Shown: one piece after another, positions 14,865 to 21,576 of the stretch
Numbering within the stretch: position 1 is the stretch's first letter
How the letters are laid out: each line of letters begins with the position of its first letter
Source: a virus
IMG/VR virus record: IMGVR_UViG_3300008259_004660
Location: 62,001 to 126,000 of that record
Length of the DNA stretch: 64,000 nucleotides
Strand: one strand, 5' to 3'
Program-made: the position numbers and the translations under genes
The notes under the pieces: generated by a model
Told to the model about the DNA's origin: nothing
Seen by the model: the letters and a program-made list of their open reading frames with translations, nothing else
The model's database searches: none

Positions 14865-15269
14865 ATGGCTAACTATTACGAACAGGCTCGCACCAATTAT
14901 TTCAACGTCAAGGACGCTGCTGCATTCCAAAAGTTTATTGAGACATTCAGAGGTATTGATCTTGTTGTTCAAGAGCAGACTGGACAGTATGCTCTGCTTT
15001 TTGACGAGACTGGCATTCCTTGTTCTATCTACGACGAGGAGACTGATGACCACATTGATGTTGATTTTCCTTACGAAGTTTCACAACATCTGACCGATGA
15101 CAGCATTGCTGTTTTCGAAGCGATTGGTAGTGAAAAGATGCGCTATCTTTGCGGCTATGCCATTGCGGTCAATAGCAAGGGAGAGCGTGAGGACATTAAC
15201 ATCTCTGAAATCTATGCACGCGCCAAGGAAAAGTTTGGCGTGAAAGAAATTGGCGAGGCGAGTTATTGA
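14865..15269 (+). CDS. Conserved hypothetical phage protein, 134 aa
   Basis: A soluble acidic protein with an N-terminal helix pair and a beta-rich middle (LVVQEQTGQYALLFDETGIP), ending in a charged helix. It looks like a small early protein shared among phages, but I cannot name a family. Last gene of a three-gene operon. Confidence 0.6.
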   Translation: MANYYEQARTNYFNVKDAAAFQKFIETFRGIDLVVQEQTGQYALLFDETGIPCSIYDEETDDHIDVDFPYEVSQHLTDDSIAVFEAIGSEKMRYLCGYAIAVNSKGEREDINISEIYARAKEKFGVKEIGEASY

Positions 15270-15271
15270 TC

Positions 15272-15300
15272 TTGACTTTTTATAAAATCTAACCAAACTA
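15272..15300 (+). promoter_or_regulatory. Promoter of the 15310 operon
   Basis: TTGACT (15272-15277), a 17-bp spacer and AAACTA (15295-15300), 9 nt before the ATG. Confidence 0.5.
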
Positions 15301-15309
15301 ACTAATACT

Positions 15310-15843
15310 ATGGGATACACAACTGACTTCAATGGTGACTTTGGTCTTGATAAGGTGCTCGCCCCCGAGCACAAAGCCTACTTGCAAAAGTTTGCTCAAA
15401 CGCGCAGAATGAAGCGCAAGGAAGAGCTTACGCTTGAACGCGAAGACCCTATCCGCGATGCTGCGGAACTTCCCGTCGGCTATGACGGTGCATATTTTGT
15501 CGGTGAATTGGGAGACTTTGGTCAAGGAATCGGACACAATCAAAAAGGCATTCCCGACCTTGTTGACTATAACAATCCTCCGTCTGGTCAGCCAAGTCTG
15601 TGGTGTCAATGGACTCCGAGCGATGATGGTTATTCAATCAAATGGGACGGTGGTGAGAAGTTCTATCATTATGTGGAGTGGATTGAGTATCTCATCGAAC
15701 ACTTCCTTAAGCCGTGGGGTTACACTCTTAACGGCGAGGTGGAGTGGTATGGCGAGGACGCCAATGATCGCGGCATGATTGTTATTGACAACAACGTTGT
15801 TAAGACCAAGATTGCTCGTATTGTTTACGAAGACGCCGAATAA
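15310..15843 (+). CDS. Conserved hypothetical phage protein, 177 aa
   Basis: Contains strongly conserved-looking stretches: MGYTTDFNGDF, PSLWCQWTP, DGGEKFYHYVEWIEYLI and LNGEVEWYGEDANDRG. The pattern is that of a widespread phage family with no known role; it is aromatic-rich and likely globular. It is followed by three small genes with gaps of 1, 3 and -4 nt, forming an operon. Confidence 0.68.
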   Translation: MGYTTDFNGDFGLDKVLAPEHKAYLQKFAQTRRMKRKEELTLEREDPIRDAAELPVGYDGAYFVGELGDFGQGIGHNQKGIPDLVDYNNPPSGQPSLWCQWTPSDDGYSIKWDGGEKFYHYVEWIEYLIEHFLKPWGYTLNGEVEWYGEDANDRGMIVIDNNVVKTKIARIVYEDAE

Positions 15844-15844
15844 A

Positions 15845-16036
15845 ATGAGCAACAAGCAATACTATACAGACAACAAAGGTAGATGGATTGGTTCTGTCAC
15901 CACCGAAAGCAATGGTCGCAAGACCATTTTGGATAACAAAGGTGCTCTACTCGGTCGAGTGCACGATGGTAAGACACTTGACAACAAAGGAGCATTTTTT
16001 GGACGCGGAGATCAATCACAAAGACTGTTCAAGTAA
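15845..16036 (+). CDS. Small repeat protein with three DNKG units, 63 aa
   Basis: Three short units share the core DNKG followed by a hydrophobic-Gly-Arg segment (DNKGRWIGSV, DNKGALLGRV, DNKGAFFGRG). This suggests a minimal beta-repeat protein built by internal duplication. The ATG at 15845 is the natural start, one nt after the previous stop. Confidence 0.6.
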   Translation: MSNKQYYTDNKGRWIGSVTTESNGRKTILDNKGALLGRVHDGKTLDNKGAFFGRGDQSQRLFK

Positions 16037-16039
16037 AAT

Positions 16040-16315
16040 TTGATGACAAACAACGACACCGTAAAAATTCTTATCATTGATAGCGCCAAGACGCCGATTC
16101 ATACAGAGAAGTATGAATTCAATGCCACTGACGCTGATAAAATCAAAGAGACAATTCTTTCATCTCTTAATCGACTTGGCAAAGCAACACATGCATTAAT
16201 CAAGTACAAGAACGAGTATTTTATTGCAGATCATACTGCACAAGGTAAGAATATGTCTGAAACATATTATCGCCACAAGATCAAGTATCATCCGTTTATG
16301 AAGTATTTAGCATGA
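16040..16315 (+). CDS. Hypothetical protein, 91 aa
   Basis: An alpha/beta protein with a start like TVKILIIDSAKTP and a helix ADKIKETILSSLNRLG. It overlaps the next gene by 4 nt. No family recognised. Confidence 0.55.
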   Translation: MMTNNDTVKILIIDSAKTPIHTEKYEFNATDADKIKETILSSLNRLGKATHALIKYKNEYFIADHTAQGKNMSETYYRHKIKYHPFMKYLA

Positions 16316-16542
16316 ACATCTATCATCTAGACATCAAAGATAAAGAAGATCATCAGTTTGACATTGATTATCATTTTTCTCATCCTACAAAAGGTGCATC
16401 AAATCTGTATGATGATTTCTACACAGCATATGACAAGGTAAGTGAAAGTGAGAATGATTGGAACATTGTTGACATTTTAAATGAACTTGGTAATATGGGA
16501 TGGACAAAAGTAGATGTTCTAACGGTAGATGTCTTTTATTAA
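16312..16542 (+). CDS. Hypothetical protein, 76 aa
   Basis: An acidic protein with a His-rich strand (DHQFDIDYHFSHP). Last gene of the 15310 operon. No family recognised. Confidence 0.55.
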   Translation: MNIYHLDIKDKEDHQFDIDYHFSHPTKGASNLYDDFYTAYDKVSESENDWNIVDILNELGNMGWTKVDVLTVDVFY

Positions 16543-16568
16543 AAAATTAAAAAACCATCACTTTTTTC

Positions 16569-16596
16569 TCGACAAATAGAATATATATGCTAAAGT
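16569..16596 (+). promoter_or_regulatory. Promoter of the R3-tRNA-Met transcript
   Basis: TCGACA (16569-16574), a 16-bp spacer and TAAAGT (16591-16596). The transcript opens directly into a boxA-like element. Confidence 0.55.
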
Positions 16597-16599
16597 AGA

Positions 16600-16821
16600 A
16601 TTGTTCTTTAAATAACATAGATAGGTAAGCATCCCTTTGATGAACCTACGGTGCGCATATCGCGCCGCCAGAATAATACAAGCTACAGACAGAGATGAAA
16701 GAAGCAAGTAGAGATAATGGTGGAGAGAAAGCGACAAACAAACATAGACAAAGATCATTGCTTGGTTAAATCGTAGGCTGTGGATGGATGGAGAATCAGT
16801 CGGTTTGAAAAATAATTTTGT
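16600..16821 (+). ncRNA. Candidate structured RNA R3 upstream of tRNA-Met
   Basis: About 220 nt lie between the promoter and the tRNA without a gene. Visible pairings include CCTAC (about 16645) with GTAGG (about 16773), a GGTGCG/CGCGCC hairpin near 16650, and AAGCAA with TTGCTT across about 46 nt. It could be a separate RNA or a long tRNA leader. Confidence 0.4.
16601..16615 (+). promoter_or_regulatory. boxA-like antitermination element
   Basis: TTGTTCTTTAAATAA resembles the rRNA-operon boxA to which NusB/NusE bind. Sites with the TTGTTCT core recur in the leaders of the tRNA and RNA units at 20625, 20833, 21427, 21581, 21849 and 21992. Confidence 0.5.
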
Positions 16822-16896
16822 GGCAGGGTAGAGTATGCGGTAACTCGTCACGCTCATAATGTGAAGCAACGGATTCAAACGCCGTCCCTGCTCCCA
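16822..16896 (+). tRNA. tRNA-Met (CAT)
   Basis: A cloverleaf can be drawn: a 7-bp acceptor (first pair G-T), a 3-bp D stem GAG/CTC, a 5-bp anticodon stem TCACG/TGTGA around CTCATAA (anticodon CAT), a T loop TTCAAAC, discriminator C and encoded CCA. The T stem has one mismatch. It could decode Met, or Ile if the C is modified. Confidence 0.75.
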
Positions 16897-16940
16897 ATTT
16901 TGTATGTGTCCTGCGACGGGGCATACAAGAAAAAAAGAAA

Positions 16941-16971
16941 AGACCACGCTCCCGAAGGCGTGGTCTTTTTT
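16941..16971 (+). terminator. Strong terminator after tRNA-Met
   Basis: AGACCACGC pairs with GCGTGGTCT (9 bp) around a short loop and is followed by a T run. Confidence 0.88.
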
Positions 16972-16972
16972 C

Positions 16973-17001
16973 TTGACTTTTTTAAAAAAAGTCTCCAAGA
17001 T
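16973..17001 (+). promoter_or_regulatory. Promoter of the 17011 operon
   Basis: TTGACT (16973-16978), a 17-bp A/T spacer and CAAGAT (16996-17001), 9 nt before the ATG. Confidence 0.5.
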
Positions 17002-17010
17002 GTTCGCACG

Positions 17011-17157
17011 ATGAAACCCTGCGTCAAGGTTGGAAACAAACTCATTCCACGCAAAAACGTGGAGTTTATTGATATTGAAGAGTGTCCTCTTACTGGCAGA
17101 GATATCATCACGTTTGAATACAAAGGCAATATTCACAAGTCTTATCTCTTTATCTAA
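17011..17157 (+). CDS. Small hypothetical protein, 48 aa
   Basis: A 48-residue protein (KVGNKLIPRKNVEFIDIEE, then ITFEYKGN), likely a small beta fold. An open frame extends upstream into the tRNA, but the cassette promoter marks 17011 as the start. One nt precedes the next gene. Confidence 0.55.
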   Translation: MKPCVKVGNKLIPRKNVEFIDIEECPLTGRDIITFEYKGNIHKSYLFI

Positions 17158-17158
17158 A

Positions 17159-17497
17159 ATGAACATCGACTCTATTAGCATCAATGAGTATGATCTGCCC
17201 ATGATCATTCGCAACAATGTGCGAATTGATTGGGTCAATCTTGGTGAAGGAAATGATGGGGATTATGACCCAACTGACAAGTATGATGAAAACCTTCTTC
17301 GTTTTGATGTTTATCGCTTCGACGGCAAGGAGTGGGAAGCTATTGAAGATGGTAGCTATTGCACTCAAGTAGCTGCTGGTACAGACCAAAAGATTTTGAT
17401 TGAACATCTTCGTCACTTTATGGACACCATCTATGACGATGTTTCCACACACGGCAAAGCAAAGCGACTCTGCGAACAGCTTTCTTGGATTGAATAA
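17159..17497 (+). CDS. Hypothetical protein, 112 aa
   Basis: An acidic protein beginning MNIDSISINEYDLPMIIRNNVR; residues about 25-60 are Asp-rich and the C-terminal third is helical. It is the second gene of its operon. No family recognised. Confidence 0.6.
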   Translation: MNIDSISINEYDLPMIIRNNVRIDWVNLGEGNDGDYDPTDKYDENLLRFDVYRFDGKEWEAIEDGSYCTQVAAGTDQKILIEHLRHFMDTIYDDVSTHGKAKRLCEQLSWIE

Positions 17498-17500
17498 TTC

Positions 17501-17528
17501 TTGACTTTTTATAAAATTAATGTAGGAT
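17501..17528 (+). promoter_or_regulatory. Promoter of the 17538 operon
   Basis: TTGACT (17501-17506), a 16-bp spacer and TAGGAT (17523-17528), 9 nt before the ATG. This is one of the best -10 matches in the set. Confidence 0.62.
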
Positions 17529-17537
17529 GGTCGCACG

Positions 17538-18257
17538 ATGAACGAACTACTCCTCGCCAAACTCAAGAAGCTCCTCAATCTCAGCAAGTCCGCCAACATT
17601 CACGAGGCGGAGCTTGCTCTCCAAAAGGCTACGGCAATGGCGGCAGAAGCTGGTATCGACCTTGCGATGGTAACTGCCAAGGCTGACAGCGAGGCTGAGA
17701 AGCTGGAAATGGTGCAGGAGACTGCCTTCAATGGCAAGCGTCTGCCTAGCCTTCAGAAGTATGCCTCTTGGCTCCTAAACAAGCATTTCAATGTCCACGT
17801 GATTTATTCTGGCGGGCGCTACTTTGGTCGCAGCGTCAACATTCTCGGAGACAAGCGTGATGTCGAGTTTGCCAAGTTCGTCAACGAGTTTGTGCAGGAT
17901 GATATGCAGCGCCGTTGGGAGTATTACAAGAAGAGCAACGGTTTGAGCGTGCGCATGAAAGACACTTTCATGTACAACCTTTGGCGTGGGTTGGACAGCA
18001 AGCTGACCGAAGCCAAGGCGGCGGCGGAAACTGCCAAGTTCAACGCTATGCCGCAGGAGCAGGTGGCGGACACCAAAGCTCGTTATGGCATCGTGATTTC
18101 GGACAAGAAGGCGGCGGTGCAGCAGTTCGTCAGCAAGACTTATCCCCGCTTGTCAAGCACAAGAATTTCGGTTCGCAACTTTTCTAACTCGACAGTTGCG
18201 ACGGATGGGTATTCAGTTGGGCGTTCAATGAACATCAGCCGCCCAATCGCATGCTAA
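17538..18257 (+). CDS. DUF2786 family protein, 239 aa
   Basis: Residues 5-45 (LAKLKKLLNLSKSANIHEAE followed by ALQKATAMAAEAGID) match the DUF2786 helical domain found in many phage and bacterial proteins. The middle carries a basic helical region (about 115-165) and the end a Ser/Arg-rich segment. DUF2786 has no defined biochemical role. The gene overlaps the next by 7 nt, implying coupled translation with the protease-like protein. Confidence 0.78.
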   Translation: MNELLLAKLKKLLNLSKSANIHEAELALQKATAMAAEAGIDLAMVTAKADSEAEKLEMVQETAFNGKRLPSLQKYASWLLNKHFNVHVIYSGGRYFGRSVNILGDKRDVEFAKFVNEFVQDDMQRRWEYYKKSNGLSVRMKDTFMYNLWRGLDSKLTEAKAAAETAKFNAMPQEQVADTKARYGIVISDKKAAVQQFVSKTYPRLSSTRISVRNFSNSTVATDGYSVGRSMNISRPIAC

Positions 18258-18736
18258 CCTATCGCCAAAATATCACCCACTACCCACAGTTGGGAGCATA
18301 CAACTGTGGGCCTGTGGCCCTTTCCTGCCTCTTTGACACCTCGTTGGAGCAACTGGAGAAAATGGTGGAATGCGACAAAGACAAGGGCACGTACACCACC
18401 AAGGTGGTTGACGCAATGAAGCGTGAGAAAATTGAGTGCAGCCATATCTCCCTTAATGGTGACGGTGAAAACCATCTGTGGTGGTTGGAGCTTAACTCCT
18501 ACCGTTGGCCCATCTACCTTGGTTGTCACTTCATCGTGCAGGGCAAGCGTGGTCGCCCCAGCAACCACCATCACGCTGTGCTGCTCGCGAATGGTATGAT
18601 CTATGATGGCAACAGCCATCGTGAGGAGCCAATCGGTGCTGTCGCAGAGAAGTTCAACAAGAAGTTTGTTGTGAAAGATGCAATCATCTTCCATCATGAA
18701 TTGAAGGGTTGGAAACAAAATTTGGAAGCCGCATAA
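18251..18736 (+). CDS. C39-like cysteine peptidase, 161 aa
   Basis: Residues about 14-23 (LGAYNCGPVAL) hold the catalytic-type cysteine of papain-like C39 peptidases. The His block SNHHHAVLLANGMIYDGN (about 114-131) gives the paired His and Asp/Asn. There is no transporter or leader-peptide context, so bacteriocin export is unlikely. It could process a phage or host protein or act as a deubiquitinase-like hydrolase. It starts inside the end of the DUF2786 gene. Confidence 0.72.
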   Translation: MLTYRQNITHYPQLGAYNCGPVALSCLFDTSLEQLEKMVECDKDKGTYTTKVVDAMKREKIECSHISLNGDGENHLWWLELNSYRWPIYLGCHFIVQGKRGRPSNHHHAVLLANGMIYDGNSHREEPIGAVAEKFNKKFVVKDAIIFHHELKGWKQNLEAA

Positions 18737-18813
18737 CTTTTTTCACGAAAAATTAAATTTTTTGTTGACTTTGTTTGGAAATAAAATATTTATCGGTGAT
18801 CCCTTTTTCTCCG

Positions 18814-18936
18814 ATGAAGCTCATAATTTCCAGTGGTAAAATTTTAAAGGTCAATCACCCAAATCTTCCTATACCAGCCCCCACGCAATTACCCGCGCCA
18901 AGATTGGTCACAGAAAAAAAAGTGAAAAAGCCTTGA
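18814..18936 (+). CDS. Putative small protein, 40 aa
   Basis: A short frame with a Pro-rich middle (PNLPIPAPTQLPAPR) and a basic end (EKKVKKP). A TTGACT at 18765-18770 lies upstream, and the TGA stop sits inside the next promoter's TTGACA, as at other cassettes. The leader would be longer than usual, so confidence is moderate. Confidence 0.4.
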   Translation: MKLIISSGKILKVNHPNLPIPAPTQLPAPRLVTEKKVKKP

Positions 18937-18961
18937 CATTTTTTATTTTTTAATCATCCTA
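18933..18961 (+). promoter_or_regulatory. Promoter of the 18969 gene and tRNA-Arg
   Basis: TTGACA (18933-18938), a 17-bp T-rich spacer and ATCCTA (18956-18961), 7 nt before the ATG. Confidence 0.5.
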
Positions 18962-18968
18962 ATTAGCA

Positions 18969-19142
18969 ATGAACACTTACAAAGTACCTGTTACTTGGAG
19001 AGAGTATGGTCATGTCTTTGTCAAGGCAGACAGTATTGAAGAAGCTATTCAAAAAGCCCACGATGAAGATTTGCCCCACGACAACAGCGAATATCTTGAA
19101 GGTAGTTTTGAAATTGATTACGAGGGCGTTCGCGCAATCTAA
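18969..19142 (+). CDS. Small hypothetical protein, 57 aa
   Basis: A strand (YKVPVTWREYGHVFVKA) followed by a helix (SIEEAIQKAHDE) and an acidic end, the same mini-fold layout as the 14224 and 14698 products. tRNA-Arg starts 6 nt after its stop, so mRNA and tRNA share a transcript. Confidence 0.6.
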   Translation: MNTYKVPVTWREYGHVFVKADSIEEAIQKAHDEDLPHDNSEYLEGSFEIDYEGVRAI

Positions 19143-19148
19143 CCATAC

Positions 19149-19225
19149 GCGACCGTAGCTCAGTTGGATAGAGCAACAGATTTCTAATCTGTGGGTCGTG
19201 GGTTCGAATCCCACCGGTCGCGCCA
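19149..19225 (+). tRNA. tRNA-Arg (TCT)
   Basis: A full cloverleaf: acceptor GCGACCG/CGGTCGC, D stem GCTC/GAGC, anticodon loop TTTCTAA (TCT), T loop TTCGAAT in a GTGGG/CCCAC stem, discriminator G and encoded CCA. Confidence 0.95.
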
Positions 19226-19240
19226 TTCTAAAAATAATTC

Positions 19241-19269
19241 TTGACTTTTTATAAAAATCTGTCAACCTA
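19241..19269 (+). promoter_or_regulatory. Promoter of the 19279 gene
   Basis: TTGACT (19241-19246), a 17-bp spacer and AACCTA (19264-19269), 9 nt before the ATG. Confidence 0.5.
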
Positions 19270-19278
19270 ATCAGCACT

Positions 19279-19746
19279 ATGGGACTAGATATGTATCTCA
19301 GCGCCGAGAAGTATATCTCGGGTTATGACCACGACAAGAATGAGAACTTCGGCAAAGTTCTTGATCTTTTTAATCTAAACGAGGATGATGTTCACAATTC
19401 TATCACGGTCAACATCACCGTTGGTTATTGGCGCAAGGCCAATGCCATTCATAATTGGTTCGTTCAAAATATACAGGATGGTAGGGATGATTGCCAACGC
19501 AGCTATGTTCGCCGCGAAAAACTACTTGAGTTGAAGAGTGAGTGTGAAGCTGCTCTTGCTGCCTACAACAATGGTGACAAGGATACGGCGGAAAACCTAA
19601 TTCCTCCTACTAGTGGATTTTTCTTTGGAAGCACCGAAGTTGATGATTGGTACAAGGCCGATTTGGTTGAAACCATCAAAATCATTAACACGTGTTTGAG
19701 TGATAAGTTAAATGGATTTGGATTTTACTACCAATCCAGTTGGTAA
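19279..19746 (+). CDS. Conserved hypothetical phage protein (MGLDMYL family), 155 aa
   Basis: Begins MGLDMYLSAEKYISGY, the hallmark opening of a widespread phage and bacterial family of unknown function. The family's second block is also present (VGYWRKANAIHNWFVQNIQDG), as is the C-terminal GFFFGSTEVDDWY...FYYQSSW. It is likely a soluble globular protein. Function unknown. Confidence 0.75.
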   Translation: MGLDMYLSAEKYISGYDHDKNENFGKVLDLFNLNEDDVHNSITVNITVGYWRKANAIHNWFVQNIQDGRDDCQRSYVRREKLLELKSECEAALAAYNNGDKDTAENLIPPTSGFFFGSTEVDDWYKADLVETIKIINTCLSDKLNGFGFYYQSSW

Positions 19747-19749
19747 TAC

Positions 19750-19778
19750 TTGACTTTTCTTAAAAAGTATCCACACTT
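19750..19778 (+). promoter_or_regulatory. Promoter of the 19786 operon
   Basis: TTGACT (19750-19755), a 17-bp spacer and ACACTT (19773-19778), 7 nt before the ATG at 19786. It rules against the upstream in-frame start at 19750. Confidence 0.5.
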
Positions 19779-19785
19779 CTACTCA

Positions 19786-20103
19786 ATGAACGCTACGAAC
19801 ATCGAACCTCAAACCTGCCACTACATCACTGCCAACACGTTGGCAAAGATGAGCAAGAATGCTGCCGAGGCTATTGATGCCTTGTTCAACTCTGATTTGG
19901 ATGTTAGCTTTGGCGATGCTAATCGCACTCTGATCGACATCCCTCATTTCCTACGCCTATTGGAGGATGGTATGGAGCAGCAGGGTATTTTTTGGGTTCC
20001 TCTTGGCCCCGATGATGACGAGACGCACCACGCTGGTTACGAGGAAATCAAGAACGCGCTTGACGAATACACTAACGAAGTTTACATTGATCTCGAAAAC
20101 TGA
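19786..20103 (+). CDS. Hypothetical protein, paralogue of the 13902 gene, 105 aa
   Basis: Shares the SKNAAEAI helix, the SDLDVSFG segment and the terminal IDLEN with the 93-residue product at 13902. An extra central segment (about residues 60-85, with EQQGIFWVPLGPDDDE) distinguishes it. Function unknown. Confidence 0.6.
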   Translation: MNATNIEPQTCHYITANTLAKMSKNAAEAIDALFNSDLDVSFGDANRTLIDIPHFLRLLEDGMEQQGIFWVPLGPDDDETHHAGYEEIKNALDEYTNEVYIDLEN

Positions 20104-20115
20104 AATAACACCACG

Positions 20116-20307
20116 ATGAAACTGACGCAATACATCCGCCAACTCCAAGAAATCGCCAAGAAGCAGCCTGACGCAGAAGTGATTTATGCGGCAGACGAAG
20201 AAGGTAATAGTTATTCTCCTGTTTTTTACGAGCCGTCTCTTGGTTATTTTGATGGAGACAGTTTTGACACCACGGCGAAGCCTGTCAACGCCATCTGTAT
20301 CAACTAA
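20116..20307 (+). CDS. Small hypothetical protein, 63 aa
   Basis: A helix (LTQYIRQLQEIAKKQPDAEV) followed by a short beta-rich part (VIYAADEEGNSYSPVFYEPS). The layout is common in small phage proteins of unknown role. tRNA-Met starts 9 nt after the stop. Confidence 0.6.
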   Translation: MKLTQYIRQLQEIAKKQPDAEVIYAADEEGNSYSPVFYEPSLGYFDGDSFDTTAKPVNAICIN

Positions 20308-20316
20308 TTTTAGCTC

Positions 20317-20392
20317 GGGCTGGTAGCTCAACGGTCAGAGCAGAGGACTCATAATCCTTTGGTTAGGGGTTCGAATCCCTTCCGGCCCACCA
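20317..20392 (+). tRNA. tRNA-Met (CAT)
   Basis: Acceptor GGGCTGG/CCGGCCC, D stem GCTC/GAGC, anticodon loop CTCATAA (CAT), T loop TTCGAAT, discriminator A and encoded CCA. It differs from the 16822 tRNA, so one of the two may read AUA or act as initiator. Confidence 0.92.
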
Positions 20393-20402
20393 CTTTTATC
20401 AT

Positions 20403-20588
20403 ATGAAAACAATAATCAACAAAATAAAGGAGAACTCCACACAACTTATTCAAGGACTGTTTCTTGGTCTTTTTCTAACAATGGGTATTTTCAACATCGT
20501 TGATGGCATTTTCTTTTCAAAGATTATGTGGCAGACGAACTGCGGAGTTAATCAGATCATCATCGGTGCAATCATGTCCAAGATTTAG
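20403..20588 (+). CDS. Small membrane protein, 61 aa
   Basis: A hydrophobic central segment (LIQGLFLGLFLTMGIFNIVDGIFF) flanked by a basic N-terminus, and a second weakly hydrophobic end (VNQIIIGAIMSKI). It is predicted to sit in the inner membrane. Function unknown. Confidence 0.55.
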   Translation: MKTIINKIKENSTQLIQGLFLGLFLTMGIFNIVDGIFFSKIMWQTNCGVNQIIIGAIMSKI

Positions 20589-20591
20589 TTC

Positions 20592-20619
20592 TTGACTTTT
20601 TATAAAGAACAAGTACTCT
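20592..20619 (+). promoter_or_regulatory. Promoter of tRNA-Lys
   Basis: TTGACT (20592-20597), a 16-bp spacer and TACTCT (20614-20619), followed by a TTGTTCTTTT boxA-like leader (20625-20634). Confidence 0.55.
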
Positions 20620-20638
20620 GTGTCTTGTTCTTTTCAAT

Positions 20639-20713
20639 GGTCTTGTAGCTCAATGGTAGAGCCGTTGACTTTTAATCAATTGGTTGTGGGTTCGAATCCC
20701 ACCGGGACCACCA
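20639..20713 (+). tRNA. tRNA-Lys (TTT)
   Basis: Acceptor GGTCTTG/CGGGACC (two G-T pairs), anticodon loop CTTTTAA (TTT), T loop TTCGAAT in GTGGG/CCCAC, discriminator A and encoded CCA. Confidence 0.93.
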
Positions 20714-20718
20714 ATTTC

Positions 20719-20789
20719 GCGATGAACCCAAAGACAAGGAGGGGGTGGGCTCGGTTCCCACAATAGTGCGTGAAAGCTCGCACCATCGC
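20719..20789 (+). ncRNA. Candidate structured RNA R4, 71 nt
   Basis: Closing stem GCGATG (20719-20724) with CATCGC (20784-20789) encloses two hairpins, GTGGG/CCCAC and GTGCG/CGCAC. A short T run follows at 20794. It starts 5 nt after tRNA-Lys and is tRNA-sized, but it has no anticodon arm or T loop. Confidence 0.5.
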
Positions 20790-20799
20790 ACAATTTTTA

Positions 20800-20828
20800 T
20801 TGACAATTTAGGTAGGTAAGTCATAGTT
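20800..20828 (+). promoter_or_regulatory. Promoter of tRNA-Thr, R5 and tRNA-Glu
   Basis: TTGACA (20800-20805), a 17-bp spacer and ATAGTT (20823-20828), then boxA-like TTGTTCTTTTTAA (20833-20845). Confidence 0.55.
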
Positions 20829-20846
20829 ATCTTTGTTCTTTTTAAT

Positions 20847-20921
20847 GCCGAGTTAGCACAATGGCGGTGCAACTGTTTTGTAAACAGTAGGTTGTCGGTT
20901 CGAATCCGACACTCGGCTCCA
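20847..20921 (+). tRNA. tRNA-Thr (TGT)
   Basis: Acceptor GCCGAGT/ACTCGGC, D stem GCAC/GTGC, anticodon loop TTTGTAA (TGT), T loop TTCGAAT in GTCGG/CCGAC, discriminator T and encoded CCA. Confidence 0.94.
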
Positions 20922-20925
20922 TTTT

Positions 20926-21027
20926 TCAGACAGAGGTGCAAGTAAGTCGTCTACATCCTCTGGAGTACTGCATAAGGTGCTTGACAGCAGTAAATAACAG
21001 GGCTCATGATCCTGCCTCTTTATCTGA
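20926..21027 (+). ncRNA. Candidate structured RNA R5, about 102 nt
   Basis: Closed by TCAGA with TCTGA and AGAGG with CCTCT. Inside are a TACTGC/GCAGTA stem and a CAGG/CCTG hairpin. It lies between tRNA-Thr (4 nt upstream) and tRNA-Glu (11 nt downstream) in one transcript, with a T run right after it. Confidence 0.5.
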
Positions 21028-21038
21028 ACATTTTTTAC

Positions 21039-21113
21039 GCCGCTATCGTCTAACGGTTAGGACGCCGGATTTTCATTCCGATAATCGGGGTTCGATTCCC
21101 CGTAGCGGTACCA
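21039..21113 (+). tRNA. tRNA-Glu (TTC)
   Basis: Acceptor GCCGCTA/TAGCGGT (first pair G-T), anticodon loop TTTTCAT (TTC), T loop TTCGATT in a GGGG/CCCC stem, discriminator A and encoded CCA. Confidence 0.92.
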
Positions 21114-21118
21114 ATTTT

Positions 21119-21313
21119 ATGAACGATTCTCATTTACTTCCTCCTCAAGCAGACATTGACGCTGCACTTCAGATTGAAAAGAGTGTGAAGCCAAGTGAGC
21201 GTGAGCGTTATTTGGAGTACATGAACAATGTTCCTATGTCTGACCGCAAGACCGCAAGAGAATTGCGTGATGGATGTATCTTGAGCCAACTTTTCAATCG
21301 TTTTCGCAGTTAA
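21119..21313 (+). CDS. Small hypothetical protein, 64 aa
   Basis: A charged, helical protein (SERERYLEYMNNVPMSDRKTARELRDG) with a Pro-containing start. It begins 5 nt after the CCA of tRNA-Glu, so it is probably read from the same transcript after tRNA processing. A longer frame through the tRNA is rejected. Confidence 0.55.
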   Translation: MNDSHLLPPQADIDAALQIEKSVKPSERERYLEYMNNVPMSDRKTARELRDGCILSQLFNRFRS

Positions 21314-21318
21314 AGTTC

Positions 21319-21347
21319 TTGACTTTTTTTAAAATCTGTTCATTCTA
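21319..21347 (+). promoter_or_regulatory. Promoter of RNA R6
   Basis: TTGACT (21319-21324), a 17-bp spacer and ATTCTA (21342-21347). The block AAATCTGTTCATTCT is shared with the R8 promoter. Confidence 0.55.
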
Positions 21348-21540
21348 TCTCTTGTCAATGAGGTTTGGAAGCCGTCAACTGCCTCATCATTAAATTCAGG
21401 TATTGCTGAATGGCGCGGCCCAATTTTTGTTCTTTGTGGCCACAAAAACCGGTGTCAGGGAGCCCACAGGGTTATCCCTTATTGTGGGGAACGCTAGTCC
21501 CACGGCTCCACGGGGAGTCTCCGGAAATCTAGCGCGCCAA
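21348..21540 (+). ncRNA. Candidate structured RNA R6 with three-way junction
   Basis: Hairpins ATGAGG/CCTCAT (21358-21387) and TTCAG/CTGAA (21395-21410) come first. A 7-bp closing stem TGGCGCG (21411-21417) with CGCGCCA (21533-21539) follows. Inside it, GGAGCC (21459-21464) pairs with GGCTCC (21504-21509) around two directly abutting hairpins (CACA/TGTG with GGG/CCC, and GGGA/TCCC), a compact three-way junction. A TTTGTGGCCACAAA palindrome (21433-21446) is also inside. Confidence 0.6.
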
Positions 21541-21547
21541 TTTTCTC

Positions 21548-21576
21548 TTGACTTTTTTTAAAATCTGTTCATTCTC
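21548..21576 (+). promoter_or_regulatory. Promoter of RNA R8
   Basis: TTGACT (21548-21553), a 17-bp spacer and ATTCTC (21571-21576), then boxA-like TTGTTCTTTG (21581-21590). Confidence 0.55.

Noticed and set aside
16558-17238. Minus-strand 226-codon frame
   Set aside because: It crosses tRNA-Met, a strong terminator and two supported plus-strand genes, and has no promoter-like site.
18963-19277. Minus-strand 104-codon frame with VGFEPTTHRLE-like text
   Set aside because: This is the familiar false protein produced by reading the antisense of tRNA-Arg.
20317-20392. Naming this CAT tRNA as initiator or Ile tRNA
   Set aside because: The first acceptor pair is G-C and the anticodon stem lacks the three G-C pairs of initiators; the Ile modification signals cannot be judged by eye, so it is left as Met.
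20672-20941. Minus-strand 89-codon frame with RWDSNPQP-like text
   Set aside because: Antisense of tRNA-Lys and tRNA-Thr; a known type of spurious prediction.
20936-21118. Upstream extension of the 21119 gene to a GTG at 20936
   Set aside because: It would translate through R5 and tRNA-Glu. The ATG at 21119 just after the tRNA is the reasonable start.
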